Notes: generated by a model from the sequence alone, not told the origin. A stretch of DNA of 64,000 nt from Aeromicrobium yanjiei (GCF_009649075.1 NZ_CP045737.1:2294001-2358000), one strand, 5' to 3'; positions 17,393 to 28,286 are shown, counted from the first letter of the stretch. Made by a program: numbers and translations.

Positions 17393-17987
17393 GGTCCTCC
17401 TCGGTCAGGCGTTCCAGGTCGCTCGGGGAGTCGATGTCGGCCAGCACCTTGTCCGGCAGGTCGATCTCCATCAGGTGCATACCCCGCGTGACCTGTCCCA
17501 CGCCCCGGTCGGTCAACGGGACGTGTGCGGCCAGGGCTGCGCGCAGTGCCGCGGACCGGTAGACCGCGAGCAAGGGCTGTCGGTGTCCATCGGACGACCG
17601 GGCCACGACGCCGTCCGCCTCGCCGCCGGCGGCGGCCGCCAACAGCGCGGGCACCGCTTCGACGGCACGGGGCACGTCGGCCGCCAGCACCGCCACCAGG
17701 TCGGCGGGATCGGCCGCGAGGGCGCTCATCCCCGCCCCGATGGCCGCGGCCGGACCCGCGAACCTCGGCTCCTCCCGCACGACCGTGGCCCGCGGCGGCG
17801 TGCCGGCAAGCCCGTCCGGACCGACCACGACGAGTCGCCTCGCTCCGCCGACCGCCTCGCACGCGTGCGCCAGGAGGGGTCGTCCGTCGACGACGATCCC
17901 GACCTTGTCGACCCCGGGCATGCGGCTCGACCGACCGCCCGCCAGGACGATCGCGTCGTACGGGATCGCAGCGGGACGGCCGGGCAC
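17382..17987 (-). CDS. mobA: Molybdenum cofactor guanylyltransferase-like NTP transferase
   Basis: This 201-residue nucleotidyltransferase has the MobA N-terminal signature LAGGRSSRMPGVDK (Gly-rich loop plus Arg and Lys) and a central Asp (VLAADVP) as metal ligand. MobA joins GMP to Mo-molybdopterin; related proteins make the cytidine form. The GTG start lies 8 nt after the rnj stop, and the next two genes overlap, giving an rnj-mobA-DUF6457-moeA run. The RMPG in place of the usual RMG is a small deviation. Confidence 0.85.
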   Translation of the reverse strand: MPGRPAAIPYDAIVLAGGRSSRMPGVDKVGIVVDGRPLLAHACEAVGGARRLVVVGPDGLAGTPPRATVVREEPRFAGPAAAIGAGMSALAADPADLVAVLAADVPRAVEAVPALLAAAAGGEADGVVARSSDGHRQPLLAVYRSAALRAALAAHVPLTDRGVGQVTRGMHLMEIDLPDKVLADIDSPSDLERLTEEDRDG

Positions 17988-17994
17988 GAACGAC

Positions 17995-19674
<1,680 letters not shown>

Positions 19675-19679
19675 GTGGC

Positions 19680-20594
19680 CTAGCTTTCGAGAAGGCCCGA
19701 CGCCATGAGTCCGTCGCGAACGATCGCGACCTCGTCGTCAGTGGCATCGGGGAGCGGATCACGCATCGTGCGGTGCTCGAGCACGCCGAGGAGCTGCATG
19801 GCAGCCTTCGCCGTGATCGCGCCCTGCGTGTGATTCATCATCGCCGAGACGGCGGGAAGCAGCTGGTGGTGGATGGCCCGGGCCGTGGGCAGGTCGCCGG
19901 CGTCGACGGCCGCGACCATGTCGGCGTACTGACGCGACGCGGCGTGCGCGACGACGCTGACGATGCCGCTCGCTCCCATCGCGAGCCAGGGCAGGTTGAG
20001 CGGGTCGTCGCCGGAGTAGATCTTCAGGCCGGTCTCGTTCATGAGCCAGGAGCCGCGGCTGAGATCACCGACGGCGTCCTTCATCGCGACGATCTGCGGG
20101 TCGTCGGCCATCGCGAGGTAGGTCTCGTCCGCGATCTTGACGCCGCTGCGGCCGGGGATGTCGTAGAGCATGACGGGCAGGTCGTCACCGGCCCGCGCGA
20201 CCTGCGTGAAGTGCGAGAGGATGCCCGACTGCGGCGGCTTGCTGTAGTAGGGCGTGACGACGAGGGTGCCGTGGGCGCCGGCCTTCTTGGCCTGCTGGGC
20301 CAGCGCGACGGAGTGACGCGTGTCGTTGGTGCCGACGCCGGCCACGACCGTGGCGCGGTCACCGACGGCCTCGAGCACGGCGACCAGCAGCCGGCCGTCC
20401 TCCTCGACGGTCGTCGTGGGCGACTCGCCGGTCGTGCCGCTGATGACCAGGCCGTCGTTGCCGTGGTCGACGAGGTAGGTCGCGACCTTCTGCGCGGCGT
20501 CGAGATCGAGCTCACCCTCGCGGGTGAACGGCGTGACCATGGCGGTCAGCACACGCCCGAAGGGCGCGGCCTCGGTGGCGAGCGGCGACGTCAT
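19680..20594 (-). CDS. dapA: 4-hydroxy-tetrahydrodipicolinate synthase DapA
   Basis: DapA condenses pyruvate with aspartate semialdehyde, the entry to diaminopimelate and lysine. The 304-residue TIM barrel has the Schiff-base Lys172 (VAMKDAVGD), Tyr144 in YDIPGRSG, and the pyruvate-binding GTTGES loop. ATG 20594 is preceded by TAGCCT 7 nt upstream, and also by GGAGG, so it could be leaderless or have a very short leader. dapB is at 27449, and both feed cell-wall and lysine synthesis. Confidence 0.95.
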   Translation of the reverse strand: MTSPLATEAAPFGRVLTAMVTPFTREGELDLDAAQKVATYLVDHGNDGLVISGTTGESPTTTVEEDGRLLVAVLEAVGDRATVVAGVGTNDTRHSVALAQQAKKAGAHGTLVVTPYYSKPPQSGILSHFTQVARAGDDLPVMLYDIPGRSGVKIADETYLAMADDPQIVAMKDAVGDLSRGSWLMNETGLKIYSGDDPLNLPWLAMGASGIVSVVAHAASRQYADMVAAVDAGDLPTARAIHHQLLPAVSAMMNHTQGAITAKAAMQLLGVLEHRTMRDPLPDATDDEVAIVRDGLMASGLLES

Positions 20595-20648
20595 GCCTCC
20601 GAGGCTACCGCCTGCCGACCTGTCGCCGACGACCGGCAGGATGGCGGC

Positions 20649-21446
20649 GTGAACGAGCGTACCGACGAGGACATCTACGACATCGACACGGCCTCCGCGC
20701 CTCGCGGCGACGGGATCCGTGACCTGAGGCTGACCGACCGGTGGAACACCCCCCTCGGCAAGCCCAACGGCGGCTACATCCTCGCCGCGATGTTGCGGGG
20801 ACTCGGCGACGAGCTCGGCTCCGGCGACCCGCTCGTCGCCTCGATCACGTACCTCGCCTCCCCCGAGACCGGTGCGGCCGAGCTGCGTACGCGCCCCCTG
20901 CGGATCGGACGCCGCGTGCAGACCGGCACCGCGTCGCTGTGGGAGGGCGAGCGCCACGTCGCGGAGATGACCGCGAGCTTCGGTGACCGCTCCGGCGGCG
21001 AGAGCCACGAGCTCGGCACGCCGCCCGAGCTGCGTCCCCCCGACGAGTGCATCGATCCCCGCGAGCACGGCGCGCCGGGCGGCGGTCTCTTCGACCGCGT
21101 GGACTACCGGATCGACCAGGTGCCGGGCTTCTTCGTCGGGCGCCCGAGCGGCGATCCGACGATGACGGCCTGGCAGCGGCTCAGCGGCGGTCGCGAGATC
21201 GACTTCCCGGCGCTCGGCCTGCTCTGCGACTCGTTCGTGCCGCCGATCGTCGAGCTCGGCGAGGGATTCAACTCGATGACGGTCCAGCTCACGGTGCACC
21301 TGCACCGGCTGCCCCGCCCGGGGTGGGTCGCGACCCGGCTGACCACGCGCCACGTGGTCAACGGCTTCCACGAGGAGGACTGTGAGCTGTGGGACGAGGA
21401 CGGCAACCTGCTCGCGCAGAGCCGCCAGCTCGGCATCCTGCTCTGA
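20649..21446 (+). CDS. Acyl-CoA thioesterase family protein (double hotdog)
   Basis: This 265-residue soluble protein resembles TesB-like/TE-II actinobacterial thioesterases. An N-terminal hotdog domain begins with a GxPNGGYILAAMLR helix and contains the LRTRPLRIGRRVQTGTASLW strand pattern. A second hotdog (LPRPGWVATRLTTRHVVNGFHEEDCELWD) ends with AQSRQLGIL, the usual C-terminus. It probably hydrolyses or binds acyl-CoA. The GTG start is divergent from dapA with 54 bp between. The substrate is unknown. Confidence 0.8.
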   Translation: MNERTDEDIYDIDTASAPRGDGIRDLRLTDRWNTPLGKPNGGYILAAMLRGLGDELGSGDPLVASITYLASPETGAAELRTRPLRIGRRVQTGTASLWEGERHVAEMTASFGDRSGGESHELGTPPELRPPDECIDPREHGAPGGGLFDRVDYRIDQVPGFFVGRPSGDPTMTAWQRLSGGREIDFPALGLLCDSFVPPIVELGEGFNSMTVQLTVHLHRLPRPGWVATRLTTRHVVNGFHEEDCELWDEDGNLLAQSRQLGILL

Positions 21447-21528
21447 GCCGGGTGTCCGAGGCGCGGGCCGCTCGCCGGGTCGCCCGATAACGTGGTGCGC
21501 ACCTGCCCCCGGATGAAGGAGACACCCG

Positions 21529-21744
21529 ATGGACCTGTTCGAGACCGAGAGCACGCAGCGCCTGTCCCGCGAGGCCGCGGCCGAGCGCCTGCGCGCGCTG
21601 GCCGACGCCCTCTCGCGGCACAACTCGATCGAGCTCGAGCGCGGCGGCCACCGGATCACGGTCGACGTCCCCGACGAGGTGAGCTTCTCCCTCGAGGTCG
21701 AGGTGGGCGACGAGAACGAGATCGAGATCGAGCTCAGCTGGTGA
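21529..21744 (+). CDS. Amphi-Trp domain protein
   Basis: This 71-residue acidic protein has the amphi-Trp pattern. A helix rich in Arg/Glu/Ala (LSREAAAERLRALADALSRH) is followed by beta strands (IELERGGHRITVDVP) and a Glu-rich end closing with LSW. The function is unknown; these proteins are common in actinobacteria and haloarchaea. An AAGGAG ribosome site is well placed before ATG 21529. It lies upstream of the MscS gene in the same direction. Confidence 0.78.
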   Translation: MDLFETESTQRLSREAAAERLRALADALSRHNSIELERGGHRITVDVPDEVSFSLEVEVGDENEIEIELSW

Positions 21745-21808
21745 CCCGCATCCGGGCCGACCGGGCGCGTCCTGCGCACGATCGGCCCGGACTTGCGACC
21801 ATGGGTCC

Positions 21809-22975
21809 ATGAGCGACCCCTGGAAGGACTTCCTCCCGACGATCGGGATCGCGCTGCTCAACGCGTTGGTCCTGGCGGTGATCGTCGCCCTGGTCACCCG
21901 CCGGATCGGTCGCCGCTCCCCCGTCGCGCGCTATCTGAGCCGCGCCGCCGCGATCCCGTTCCGCATGCTGCTGGTCGTCGTGGCGTGCGCGATCGCGGTC
22001 TCCCGCAACGCGCCGTGGTCCGAGCGCGAGGACCTCGGCCGCTGGGTCGAGCTCGGCATGCGGGTCGCGATCATCATCACCGCCGCGTGGCTCGTCGGCG
22101 TCATCGTGCTGTCCCTCGAGGACATGGCCCTGCGCCGCTACCGCCTCGACGCGGTCGACAACCTCGCCGCCCGCCGCGCCAAGACCCAGACCGCGGTGAT
22201 CCGCCGCGTCACCCTCGTCGCGATCGTGTTCCTGGCCGCGGCTGCGGTGCTGCTCAGCTTCCCGGGGGTCAGCGCGGCCGGCGCCAGCGTGCTCGCGTCC
22301 GCCGGCATCATCTCGGTCATCGCGGCGGTGGCCGCACAGTCCACGCTCAGCAACGTGATCGCCGGCCTGCAGATCGCGTTCAGCGGATCGATCCGCTACG
22401 GCGACGCGGTCATCGTGGAGGACGAGTGGGGGTGGATCGACGAGATCACGCTCAGCTATGTCGTCGTACGCCTGTGGGACGACCGCAACATGGTCCTGCC
22501 GGCGACGTACTTCACCACGACCCCGTTCCAGAACTGGACCCGCAAGCACTCAGAGCTGCTGGGCTCGGTGGAGTTCGACGTCGACTGGCGGGTCAGCCCC
22601 GACGGCATGCGCGCCGAGCTCGACCGCATCCTGCCGACCACCGACCTGTGGGACGGGCGCACCAAGGTGCTGCAGGTGACCGACGCGGTCAACGGCTGGG
22701 TGCGGATCCGCATCCTCGTGACCGCCAAGGACGCGCCCACGTTGTTCGACCTGAGGTGCTTCGTGCGCGAGCGGATGGTGGACTGGCTGCAGAGCGCCGA
22801 CGAGGGCGGCCTGCCCCGCTTCCGGGTCGAGTCGGTCCCGCGCCGCGCCCCGCGCCGGGCCAGCGAGGAGGAGGCGACCGGCCTGTTCAGCGGTGACCAG
22901 CAGGGCGACGACCGGGCGGCCCGCATCACCGGTCAGCTGCCCGCCGTCGACGAGGACGGGCTCCCCCGCGAATGA
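21809..22975 (+). CDS. MscS-family mechanosensitive channel
   Basis: This 388-residue protein has several N-terminal helices. The pore-lining TM3 region (GASVLASAGIISVIAAVAAQ) is followed by the conserved MscS beta domain (GLQIAFSGSIRYGDAVIVED, then the LTY-like TLSYVVVRLWDDRN and the FxNWTRKHSELLG segment). It should release solutes under membrane tension during osmotic downshock. The C-terminal tail is hydrophilic. Its stop overlaps the GH18 gene start by 4 nt. Confidence 0.92.
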   Translation: MSDPWKDFLPTIGIALLNALVLAVIVALVTRRIGRRSPVARYLSRAAAIPFRMLLVVVACAIAVSRNAPWSEREDLGRWVELGMRVAIIITAAWLVGVIVLSLEDMALRRYRLDAVDNLAARRAKTQTAVIRRVTLVAIVFLAAAAVLLSFPGVSAAGASVLASAGIISVIAAVAAQSTLSNVIAGLQIAFSGSIRYGDAVIVEDEWGWIDEITLSYVVVRLWDDRNMVLPATYFTTTPFQNWTRKHSELLGSVEFDVDWRVSPDGMRAELDRILPTTDLWDGRTKVLQVTDAVNGWVRIRILVTAKDAPTLFDLRCFVRERMVDWLQSADEGGLPRFRVESVPRRAPRRASEEEATGLFSGDQQGDDRAARITGQLPAVDEDGLPRE

Positions 22976-23946
22976 CCGCCACCGTGCGCTCGCGCCTCGC
23001 CCTGCTCTCCGCGGCGGTCCTCGTGGTCGGCGGACCCGCTGTCCCGGCGGCGGCGAAGGCACCCGTCAACGCCACCGGCTACGCGCTCCAGGGCTCGGCC
23101 AGCCCTTCCGACGTGACCCGCGACGGTCGCTACCTGCGCACGATCGCGATCTCCGGTGTCGCGCTCGACGGACCCGCCCGCATCTCCCCCGTCAGCGCCG
23201 ACGTCGCCCAGCTGCGTCGCGCCGCGCACCGGCACGGTCGCAAGGCCGTCCTGCTGCTGAGCAACTACAGCGACGACCTCAAGGACTTCGACGAGCGCGT
23301 CGCCCACCGGATGCTGACCTCCGGACCGGCGCGCGCGGCCGTGATCCGGGCGCTCCGGAAGGCCACGCGCGGCTTTGACGGGCTGCAGATCGACCTGGAG
23401 TCGCTGAGGTCCCGCGACATGGCGGGGCTGGTCGCGTTCACCCGCGAGCTCGATGCGGCCCTGCCCGGCAAGACGTTGTCGATGGCGTTCATGGCCTCGA
23501 CCGATCGCCGCGGCTATCTCGCTCGCGGCTATGACCTCGCGGCCCTCGCGCCGAGCCTGGACCGCATGGTCCTGATGGCGTACGACCAGCACGGCCCCGG
23601 CTGGTCGCGTCCCGGTCCCGTGGGCTCGCTGTCGTGGGTCCGGCGCGAGCTGAGCTACTTCGCGAAGGTCCTGCCCAACCGCAAGATCGACCTCGGGGTG
23701 GCCGCGTACGGCTACCAATGGGGACGCGGGAGCCGCACCCTCACGGTCTCGCAGGCCCGCAAGCGCGCAGGCGACAAGGCCCGTTGGCGCGCCAAGCAGG
23801 GCGAGTGGTCCGCGAAGCTGTCCGGTGGGCGGACGATCTGGTGGTCGGACCGCCGCTCGCTGCGGGCCCGCGAGAAGATCGCCCGGTCGTACGGCCTGCA
23901 CGGCGTGTCGATCTGGGAGATCGGCTCGTCGGGCCGCCTGCGCTAG
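22972..23946 (+). CDS. Secreted GH18-type glycosyl hydrolase
   Basis: This 324-residue protein has a Sec signal peptide (about residues 1-28, cleavage near AAAKA) and a GH18 TIM barrel. The catalytic motif reads DGLQIDLE with Glu143 retained; the middle Asp of the canonical DGxDxDxE is Gln, as in some spore-germination and peptidoglycan-linked GH18 proteins. MVLMAYDQHGPG and WEIGSSGRL near the C-terminus are typical of that group. Chitin or cell-wall glycan is the probable substrate. It is coupled to the MscS gene (4-nt overlap). Confidence 0.82.
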   Translation: MTATVRSRLALLSAAVLVVGGPAVPAAAKAPVNATGYALQGSASPSDVTRDGRYLRTIAISGVALDGPARISPVSADVAQLRRAAHRHGRKAVLLLSNYSDDLKDFDERVAHRMLTSGPARAAVIRALRKATRGFDGLQIDLESLRSRDMAGLVAFTRELDAALPGKTLSMAFMASTDRRGYLARGYDLAALAPSLDRMVLMAYDQHGPGWSRPGPVGSLSWVRRELSYFAKVLPNRKIDLGVAAYGYQWGRGSRTLTVSQARKRAGDKARWRAKQGEWSAKLSGGRTIWWSDRRSLRAREKIARSYGLHGVSIWEIGSSGRLR

Positions 23947-24422
23947 GGCCTCGCGCGGTCGTACGTGACGATGTCGTAGCCGTCGTGGGCCTCGCGGCCG
24001 GTCTCGTACCAGCGGGACCAGTCGACCTCGGGGAACCACGCGTCGCCGTCCGGCGCCAGGTGCACCCGGGTGACGACCAGGCGGTCGACGACGTCGGCCT
24101 CGATCGCGGCGGCGTAGACCTGTGCGCCGCCGATCACGAACGCCTCGTCGTCGAGCTCGGCCGCCCGGGCGAGCGCAGAGCGAAGATCGCCTGCGGTCTC
24201 GACCCCCTCGGCCGACCAGGACGGGTCACGCGTCAGCACGATCGACGTACGTCCCGGGAGCGGCCGGCCGATCGACTCGTACGTCGCGCGGCCCATGACC
24301 AGCGGGTGGCCCATCGTGAGGGCCTTGAACTGCGCGAGGTCGCCGGTGGGCGGCCACGGCAGGTCGCCGTCCTTGCCGATGACGCCGTTGCGGCCGATCG
24401 CGACGACGACGGTGACCGTCAT
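23943..24422 (-). CDS. folA: Dihydrofolate reductase
   Basis: The 159-residue enzyme reduces dihydrofolate to tetrahydrofolate using NADPH. The N-terminus [20 protein letters not shown] holds the DHFR signature, and [16 protein letters not shown] and [10 protein letters not shown] are the other NADPH and folate motifs. ATG 24422 overlaps the thyA stop by 4 nt, so the pair is translationally coupled. The product regenerates the folate used by ThyA. The stop overlaps the convergent GH18 stop. Confidence 0.96.
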   Translation of the reverse strand: MTVTVVVAIGRNGVIGKDGDLPWPPTGDLAQFKALTMGHPLVMGRATYESIGRPLPGRTSIVLTRDPSWSAEGVETAGDLRSALARAAELDDEAFVIGGAQVYAAAIEADVVDRLVVTRVHLAPDGDAWFPEVDWSRWYETGREAHDGYDIVTYDRARP

Positions 24423-25213
24423 ACGGCGATCGGAGCGGAGATCCGCGGGTGCGGGTCGTAGCCGGAGACCTTGACCGAGTCGAGCGTGAAGTCGTCGATC
24501 GAGGTGACGGCCGGGTCGAGCCACAGCTCGGGGAGCGCGCGCGGCTCGCGGGTGAGCTGCTCGCGGGCCTGGTCGAGGTGGTTGAGGTAGAGGTGCGCGT
24601 CGCCGAGCGTGTGGACGAAGTCGCCGACCTCCAGGCCCGTGACCTGGGCGACCATGTGGGTCAGCAGCGCGTACGAGGCGATGTTGAACGGGACCCCGAG
24701 GAACACGTCTGCCGAGCGCTGGTACATCTGGCACGACAGCTTGCCGTCGGCCACGTAGAACTGGAAGAACGCGTGGCACGGCATGAGGGCCATCGCGTCG
24801 AGGTCGGCGACGTTCCACGCGCTGACCACGTGCCGGCGGGAGTCGGGGTTGGCCTTGATCTGCTCGATGACGTCCGCGAGCTGGTCGATGTGCCGGCCAT
24901 CCGGGGCGGGCCACGACCGCCACTGGTAGCCGTAGACCGGTCCGAGATCGCCGTTGTCGTCCGCCCACTCGTCCCAGATCGAGATGCCGTTGTCGCGCAG
25001 GAACGCGGTGTTGGTGTCGCCCTTGATGAACCACAGGAGCTCGCCGACGACCGACTTGACGTGGATCTTCTTGGTGGTCACCAGAGGGAAGCCCTCGGAC
25101 AGGTCGAAGCGCATCTGGTGGCCGAAGACGCTGCGCGTGCCGGTGCCCGTGCGGTCACCCTTCGCGACGCCTTCATCGAGGATGCGCTGGACGAGATCGA
25201 GGTAGGCCCGCAT
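24419..25213 (-). CDS. thyA: Thymidylate synthase ThyA
   Basis: ThyA methylates dUMP to dTMP with methylenetetrahydrofolate. The 264-residue protein has the same length as the E. coli enzyme, with catalytic Cys146 (LMPCHAFFQ), the RRHVVSAWN phosphate-binding loop and the YDPHPRI C-terminal region. TAGTCT lies 6 nt before ATG 25213 with no ribosome-binding site between, so the mRNA is probably leaderless. No second ThyX-type gene is in the window. Confidence 0.97.
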   Translation of the reverse strand: MRAYLDLVQRILDEGVAKGDRTGTGTRSVFGHQMRFDLSEGFPLVTTKKIHVKSVVGELLWFIKGDTNTAFLRDNGISIWDEWADDNGDLGPVYGYQWRSWPAPDGRHIDQLADVIEQIKANPDSRRHVVSAWNVADLDAMALMPCHAFFQFYVADGKLSCQMYQRSADVFLGVPFNIASYALLTHMVAQVTGLEVGDFVHTLGDAHLYLNHLDQAREQLTREPRALPELWLDPAVTSIDDFTLDSVKVSGYDPHPRISAPIAV

Positions 25214-25219
25214 GCTCGC

Positions 25220-25225
25220 AGACTA
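25220..25225 (-). promoter_or_regulatory. -10 box of leaderless thyA
   Basis: On the minus strand TAGTCT ends 6 nt before the thyA ATG (25213). The spacing predicts transcription starting at the A of the start codon. Confidence 0.55.
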
Positions 25226-25263
25226 TCAATCACCACGCATCGATCGTGTGCGAAACTCTGTCC

Positions 25264-25773
25264 ATGCCGCGTGACGAGTTCGACGCCAGTCCTGCCGAGG
25301 TGCGCAGCTTCGCGCTCCTGCAGGTCGGCCTCACCGCAGGCTTCTTCGTGCTCCTGTTCTTCATGCTCGGCGGCTCGGACGCGGACTACCCGCCGACCTG
25401 GATGGCCGTGGCGCTCGTCGTCCTGGTCGGCGTCGGCGCCGTCCTCGCCGAACGGGTCTGGATGTCGGCCGCGCCCCTGGACCCCGATCTCGCCCCCGCC
25501 GACCAGCACCGGCTCGCGGTCGGGGTCTTCGCCGGCCAGACCGTCCGCCGGCTCGCGTTCTGCGAGGCACCGCTGCTGATCGCGGTGCTCGTCACGTTCG
25601 TCACCGACCACGGCGGGTGGCCCCTGGTCATCGCGGGCGTCCCCGGTCTGCTCGTCCTGGCCTGGGAGATCTGGCCCAGCCTGCGCAACACGTCCATGAC
25701 CGCCGCGATGCTCGACTCCCGCGGCGCGGACTCCCAGCTGGTGGAGAGCTTCATCGAACGTCCGGTCGCATGA
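25264..25773 (+). CDS. Hypothetical membrane protein, about four helices
   Basis: This 169-residue protein has predicted helices at about residues 20-38, 45-65, 100-118 and 123-140, and hydrophilic ends. No enzyme or transport motif is seen. ATG 25264 is preferred; a GTG at 25246 would add six residues. Its stop overlaps the start of the GNAT gene (ATGA), and the GNAT and AzlCD genes continue in the same direction with 4-nt overlaps, so the four form one transcript. The function is unknown. Confidence 0.72.
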   Translation: MPRDEFDASPAEVRSFALLQVGLTAGFFVLLFFMLGGSDADYPPTWMAVALVVLVGVGAVLAERVWMSAAPLDPDLAPADQHRLAVGVFAGQTVRRLAFCEAPLLIAVLVTFVTDHGGWPLVIAGVPGLLVLAWEIWPSLRNTSMTAAMLDSRGADSQLVESFIERPVA

Positions 25774-26300
25774 CGACGGCCGACGTCAGCGCCCGTCTCG
25801 CCTGGCCGGACGACGCCGCCGCGATCGTCCGCGTGCAGCTCGCGTCGTGGCAGGCGAACGACGCCGTGCCCGCCCCCGAGCTGGAGGCCCTCGATCCCGC
25901 GCTCCTCGCCGAGCGGTGGGCCACGCTCGTCAGCTCACCTGCGGACGCGCGGCTGCGGGTGCTCGTCGCGCTCGAGCGGGCGGACGTCCGCGGCTTCGCA
26001 CTGGTGCACCCGTCGTACGACCCCGACAGCGACCAGGTCACCGACGGCGAGATCGGCGAGCTCGTGGTCGACCCCGGTCACCAGCGCGCCGGGCACGGGT
26101 CACGGCTCCTGCAGGCCGCGGTCGACACCCTCGCCGCCGACCGGTTCACCCGCGCGCGCTGGTGGGTCACGTCGACAGACGATGCACTCCGGTCGTTCGT
26201 GACCGAGTCCGGCTGGGCGCCCGACGGTGCCCACCGTGAGCTCGCCGGCGACAGCGGGGCCACGGTCAAGCAGCTGCGGCTGCACACGACCCTGGCATGA
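25770..26300 (+). CDS. GNAT family N-acetyltransferase
   Basis: This 176-residue acetyltransferase has the GNAT acetyl-CoA loop (IGELVVDPGHQRAGHGSRLL, about residues 90-110, R/Q-x-x-G-x-G/A type) and a final strand-helix unit (TDDALRSFVTESGWAPDG). The substrate cannot be told; candidates include amines, antibiotics and protein N-termini. The start overlaps the previous membrane-protein gene and the stop overlaps azlC, giving coupled translation. Confidence 0.87.
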   Translation: MTTADVSARLAWPDDAAAIVRVQLASWQANDAVPAPELEALDPALLAERWATLVSSPADARLRVLVALERADVRGFALVHPSYDPDSDQVTDGEIGELVVDPGHQRAGHGSRLLQAAVDTLAADRFTRARWWVTSTDDALRSFVTESGWAPDGAHRELAGDSGATVKQLRLHTTLA

Positions 26301-26968
26301 CCAGCGACCGATCGGTCATCGTCGACTCGCTCGGCGTCGGCCTGGCCACTGGCGCGTACGGCGTGTCGTTCGGCGCGATCTCCACGTCGTCCGGGCTCAG
26401 CGTGCTGCAGACCTGCCTCATCTCGCTGCTGGTCTTCACCGGCGCCTCGCAGTTCGCGTTCGTCGGGATCATCGCGTCCGGCGGCAACCCCCTGACGGGC
26501 TCGCTGACCGCGATCCTGCTCGGCAGCCGCAACCTGTTCTACGGGGTCAGCATGGCCCCCAAGCTCGAGCTGACCCCCGCGCAGCGGCTCGCGACGGCGC
26601 ACTTCGTGATCGACGAGTCGACTGCCATGGGCGTCACGCGCCCGACCAGACGCCAGGCCCGGCTCGGCTTCTACTGGACCGGGATCTCGATCTTCGTGCT
26701 GTGGAACCTGTCCACCGCCGCGGGCGCGTGGGCCGGCAACGCGATCGGCGACCCGCGGACATACGGTCTGGACGCGGCTGTCGGGGCCGCCTTTCTCGGC
26801 CTCCTGTGGCCGCGGCTCGCCTCGGCGAAGGGGCGCCTCGTCGCGCTCGTGGGCGCCGCGGTGGCCCTCGGCCTCGTCCCGCTGACCAGTGCCGGGATGC
26901 CGATCATCCTCGGCGGTGGCGCCGCCGTGCTGCTCGGCCTGCTGTGGCGACCGGGGCGGGCCTCGTGA
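26297..26968 (+). CDS. azlC: AzlC family branched-chain amino acid exporter subunit
   Basis: This 223-residue membrane protein matches AzlC. The N-terminal LGVGLATGAYGVSFGAISTS, the conserved LLVFTGASQFAFVGIIASGG, and LLGSRNLFYGVSMAP are family motifs. With AzlD it forms a two-component exporter for branched-chain amino acids or analogues. The GTG of azlD overlaps its stop by 4 nt. Confidence 0.9.
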   Translation: MTSDRSVIVDSLGVGLATGAYGVSFGAISTSSGLSVLQTCLISLLVFTGASQFAFVGIIASGGNPLTGSLTAILLGSRNLFYGVSMAPKLELTPAQRLATAHFVIDESTAMGVTRPTRRQARLGFYWTGISIFVLWNLSTAAGAWAGNAIGDPRTYGLDAAVGAAFLGLLWPRLASAKGRLVALVGAAVALGLVPLTSAGMPIILGGGAAVLLGLLWRPGRAS

Positions 26969-27270
26969 CGGCGCTGTGGGGCGGCATCGTCGTGATGGCG
27001 GTGGGGTGCTTCGCCCTCAAGTACGCCGGGCTGTCCGTGCCCGAGCGGGTGCTGCAGCACCCCCTGACGGTGCGGGCGGTCGAGCTCATCCCCGCGGGAC
27101 TGCTCGGCGCCCTGATCGCGGTGCAGGTGTTCGCCGACGGCACGTCCGTGCAGGTCGACGCCCGCCTGCTCGCCCTCGGTGTCGCCGCAGTCCTCCTGGC
27201 CCTGCGCGTCCCGTTCCTCCCCATGGTCGTCGCCGCCGCCCTGGTCGCCGCCCTCGCCCGCCAGCTCTGA
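26965..27270 (+). CDS. azlD: AzlD family transport protein
   Basis: This 101-residue protein is the small AzlD partner, with about four short hydrophobic helices (WGGIVVMAVGCFALKYAG, LIPAGLLGALIAVQVF and two C-terminal ones). GTG 26965 overlaps the azlC stop. The gene ends 23 bp before a nested-palindrome repeat that probably also ends its transcript. Confidence 0.87.
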   Translation: MTALWGGIVVMAVGCFALKYAGLSVPERVLQHPLTVRAVELIPAGLLGALIAVQVFADGTSVQVDARLLALGVAAVLLALRVPFLPMVVAAALVAALARQL

Positions 27271-27292
27271 CCCCCCCCGTCCCCCGTTCCCC

Positions 27293-27451
27293 GTTGCCGG
27301 TTTCCCACGGGACCGTGGGAATTGCGCACTCCCCTCGCGTCTTAACCCGCGGGAAGTGACAAAGAGCCGCGGGAAGTGACAGATCTTCCTAGGGAAGCGA
27401 GCAGCACCCGCGGTGAGTGACGGTTTCCCACGGGACCGTGGGAAACCGTCA
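27293..27451. repeat. Nested-palindrome intergenic repeat, copy A (azlD/dapB)
   Basis: The element starts with GTTGCCGGTTTCCCACGG-GA-CCGTGGGAA and ends with a 16-bp perfect stem, 27418-27433 pairing with 27436-27451 around a GA loop. Between them are GTGACAAA-type and GGGAAGTGAC blocks, the latter twice. It fills the space between the convergent azlD and dapB genes, and the dapB stop codon is inside the last stem. A shorter homologous copy lies at 63639-63736. It probably acts as a two-way terminator and may be a mobile palindromic element. Confidence 0.85.
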
Positions 27452-28192
27452 GAGGCCGAGGACGTCGTCGAGTCCCACGGTGAGGCCAGGACGGCTGCCG
27501 GCGCCGCGGACGGCCGCGACGACGCCGGGCATGAACGACGTACGGTCGTGCGAGTCGTGGCGGATCGTGAACTCCTCACCGGCCCCGCCCATGAGCACCT
27601 GCTGCGAGGCGACGAATCCGCGGGCCCGGACCGAGTGGACGGGGATGCCGTCGATCTTCGCGCCGCGGGCGCCGTCGGGATCGGTCGTGGTCGCATCGGG
27701 CAGGCCCGGCGACCCCGCCTCGCGGCGCGACGCAGCGATCAGCTCGGCAGTACGCACGGCAGTGCCCGACGGTGCGTCGACCTTGTCGGGGTGGTGCATC
27801 TCGATGACCTCGACCGACTCGAAGAACGGCGCCGCAGTCGCTGCGAAACGCATCATCAAGATCGCGCCGATCGAGAAGTTGGGCACCACCAGCACCCCGC
27901 TGGCAGGTGAGTCGCCGAGCGCCGAGCGTACGGCGGCGATGCGCTCGTCGTCGAAGCCGGACGTGCCCACCACGACGTCCACGCCGTGCTCGATGCACCA
28001 CAGGACGTTGTCGAGGGCGACGTGGGGCTGGGTGAAGTCGAGCGCCACCTCCGCCCCGGCGGCGGTGACCTGGTCGAGGGAGTCGCCCAGGTCGATCTCG
28101 GCCACCACCTCCAGACCGTCGGCGGCGTTGATCGCCCGCACCGACTCCGAACCCATGCGCCCCTTGGCGCCCAGCACCGCAACCCGTGTCAT
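27449..28192 (-). CDS. dapB: 4-hydroxy-tetrahydrodipicolinate reductase DapB
   Basis: DapB reduces the DapA product on the diaminopimelate/lysine pathway. The 247-residue protein has the Rossmann motif GAKGRMG near the N-terminus, NFSIGAILMMRFA, and the catalytic HHPDKVDAPSGTA segment with conserved His and Lys. TACGAT lies 7 nt before ATG 28192 with no ribosome site, so it is probably leaderless. The stop codon lies within a 16-bp palindrome. Confidence 0.96.
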   Translation of the reverse strand: MTRVAVLGAKGRMGSESVRAINAADGLEVVAEIDLGDSLDQVTAAGAEVALDFTQPHVALDNVLWCIEHGVDVVVGTSGFDDERIAAVRSALGDSPASGVLVVPNFSIGAILMMRFAATAAPFFESVEVIEMHHPDKVDAPSGTAVRTAELIAASRREAGSPGLPDATTTDPDGARGAKIDGIPVHSVRARGFVASQQVLMGGAGEEFTIRHDSHDRTSFMPGVVAAVRGAGSRPGLTVGLDDVLGL

Positions 28193-28286
28193 GTCGCCGA
28201 TCGTACGAGACGCGATCCGTGACACGCCCGCCGACTCGGGCCTACCATGGGCCAGCCTCGGGGCCCCGATGAGGAAAGGACCCACC

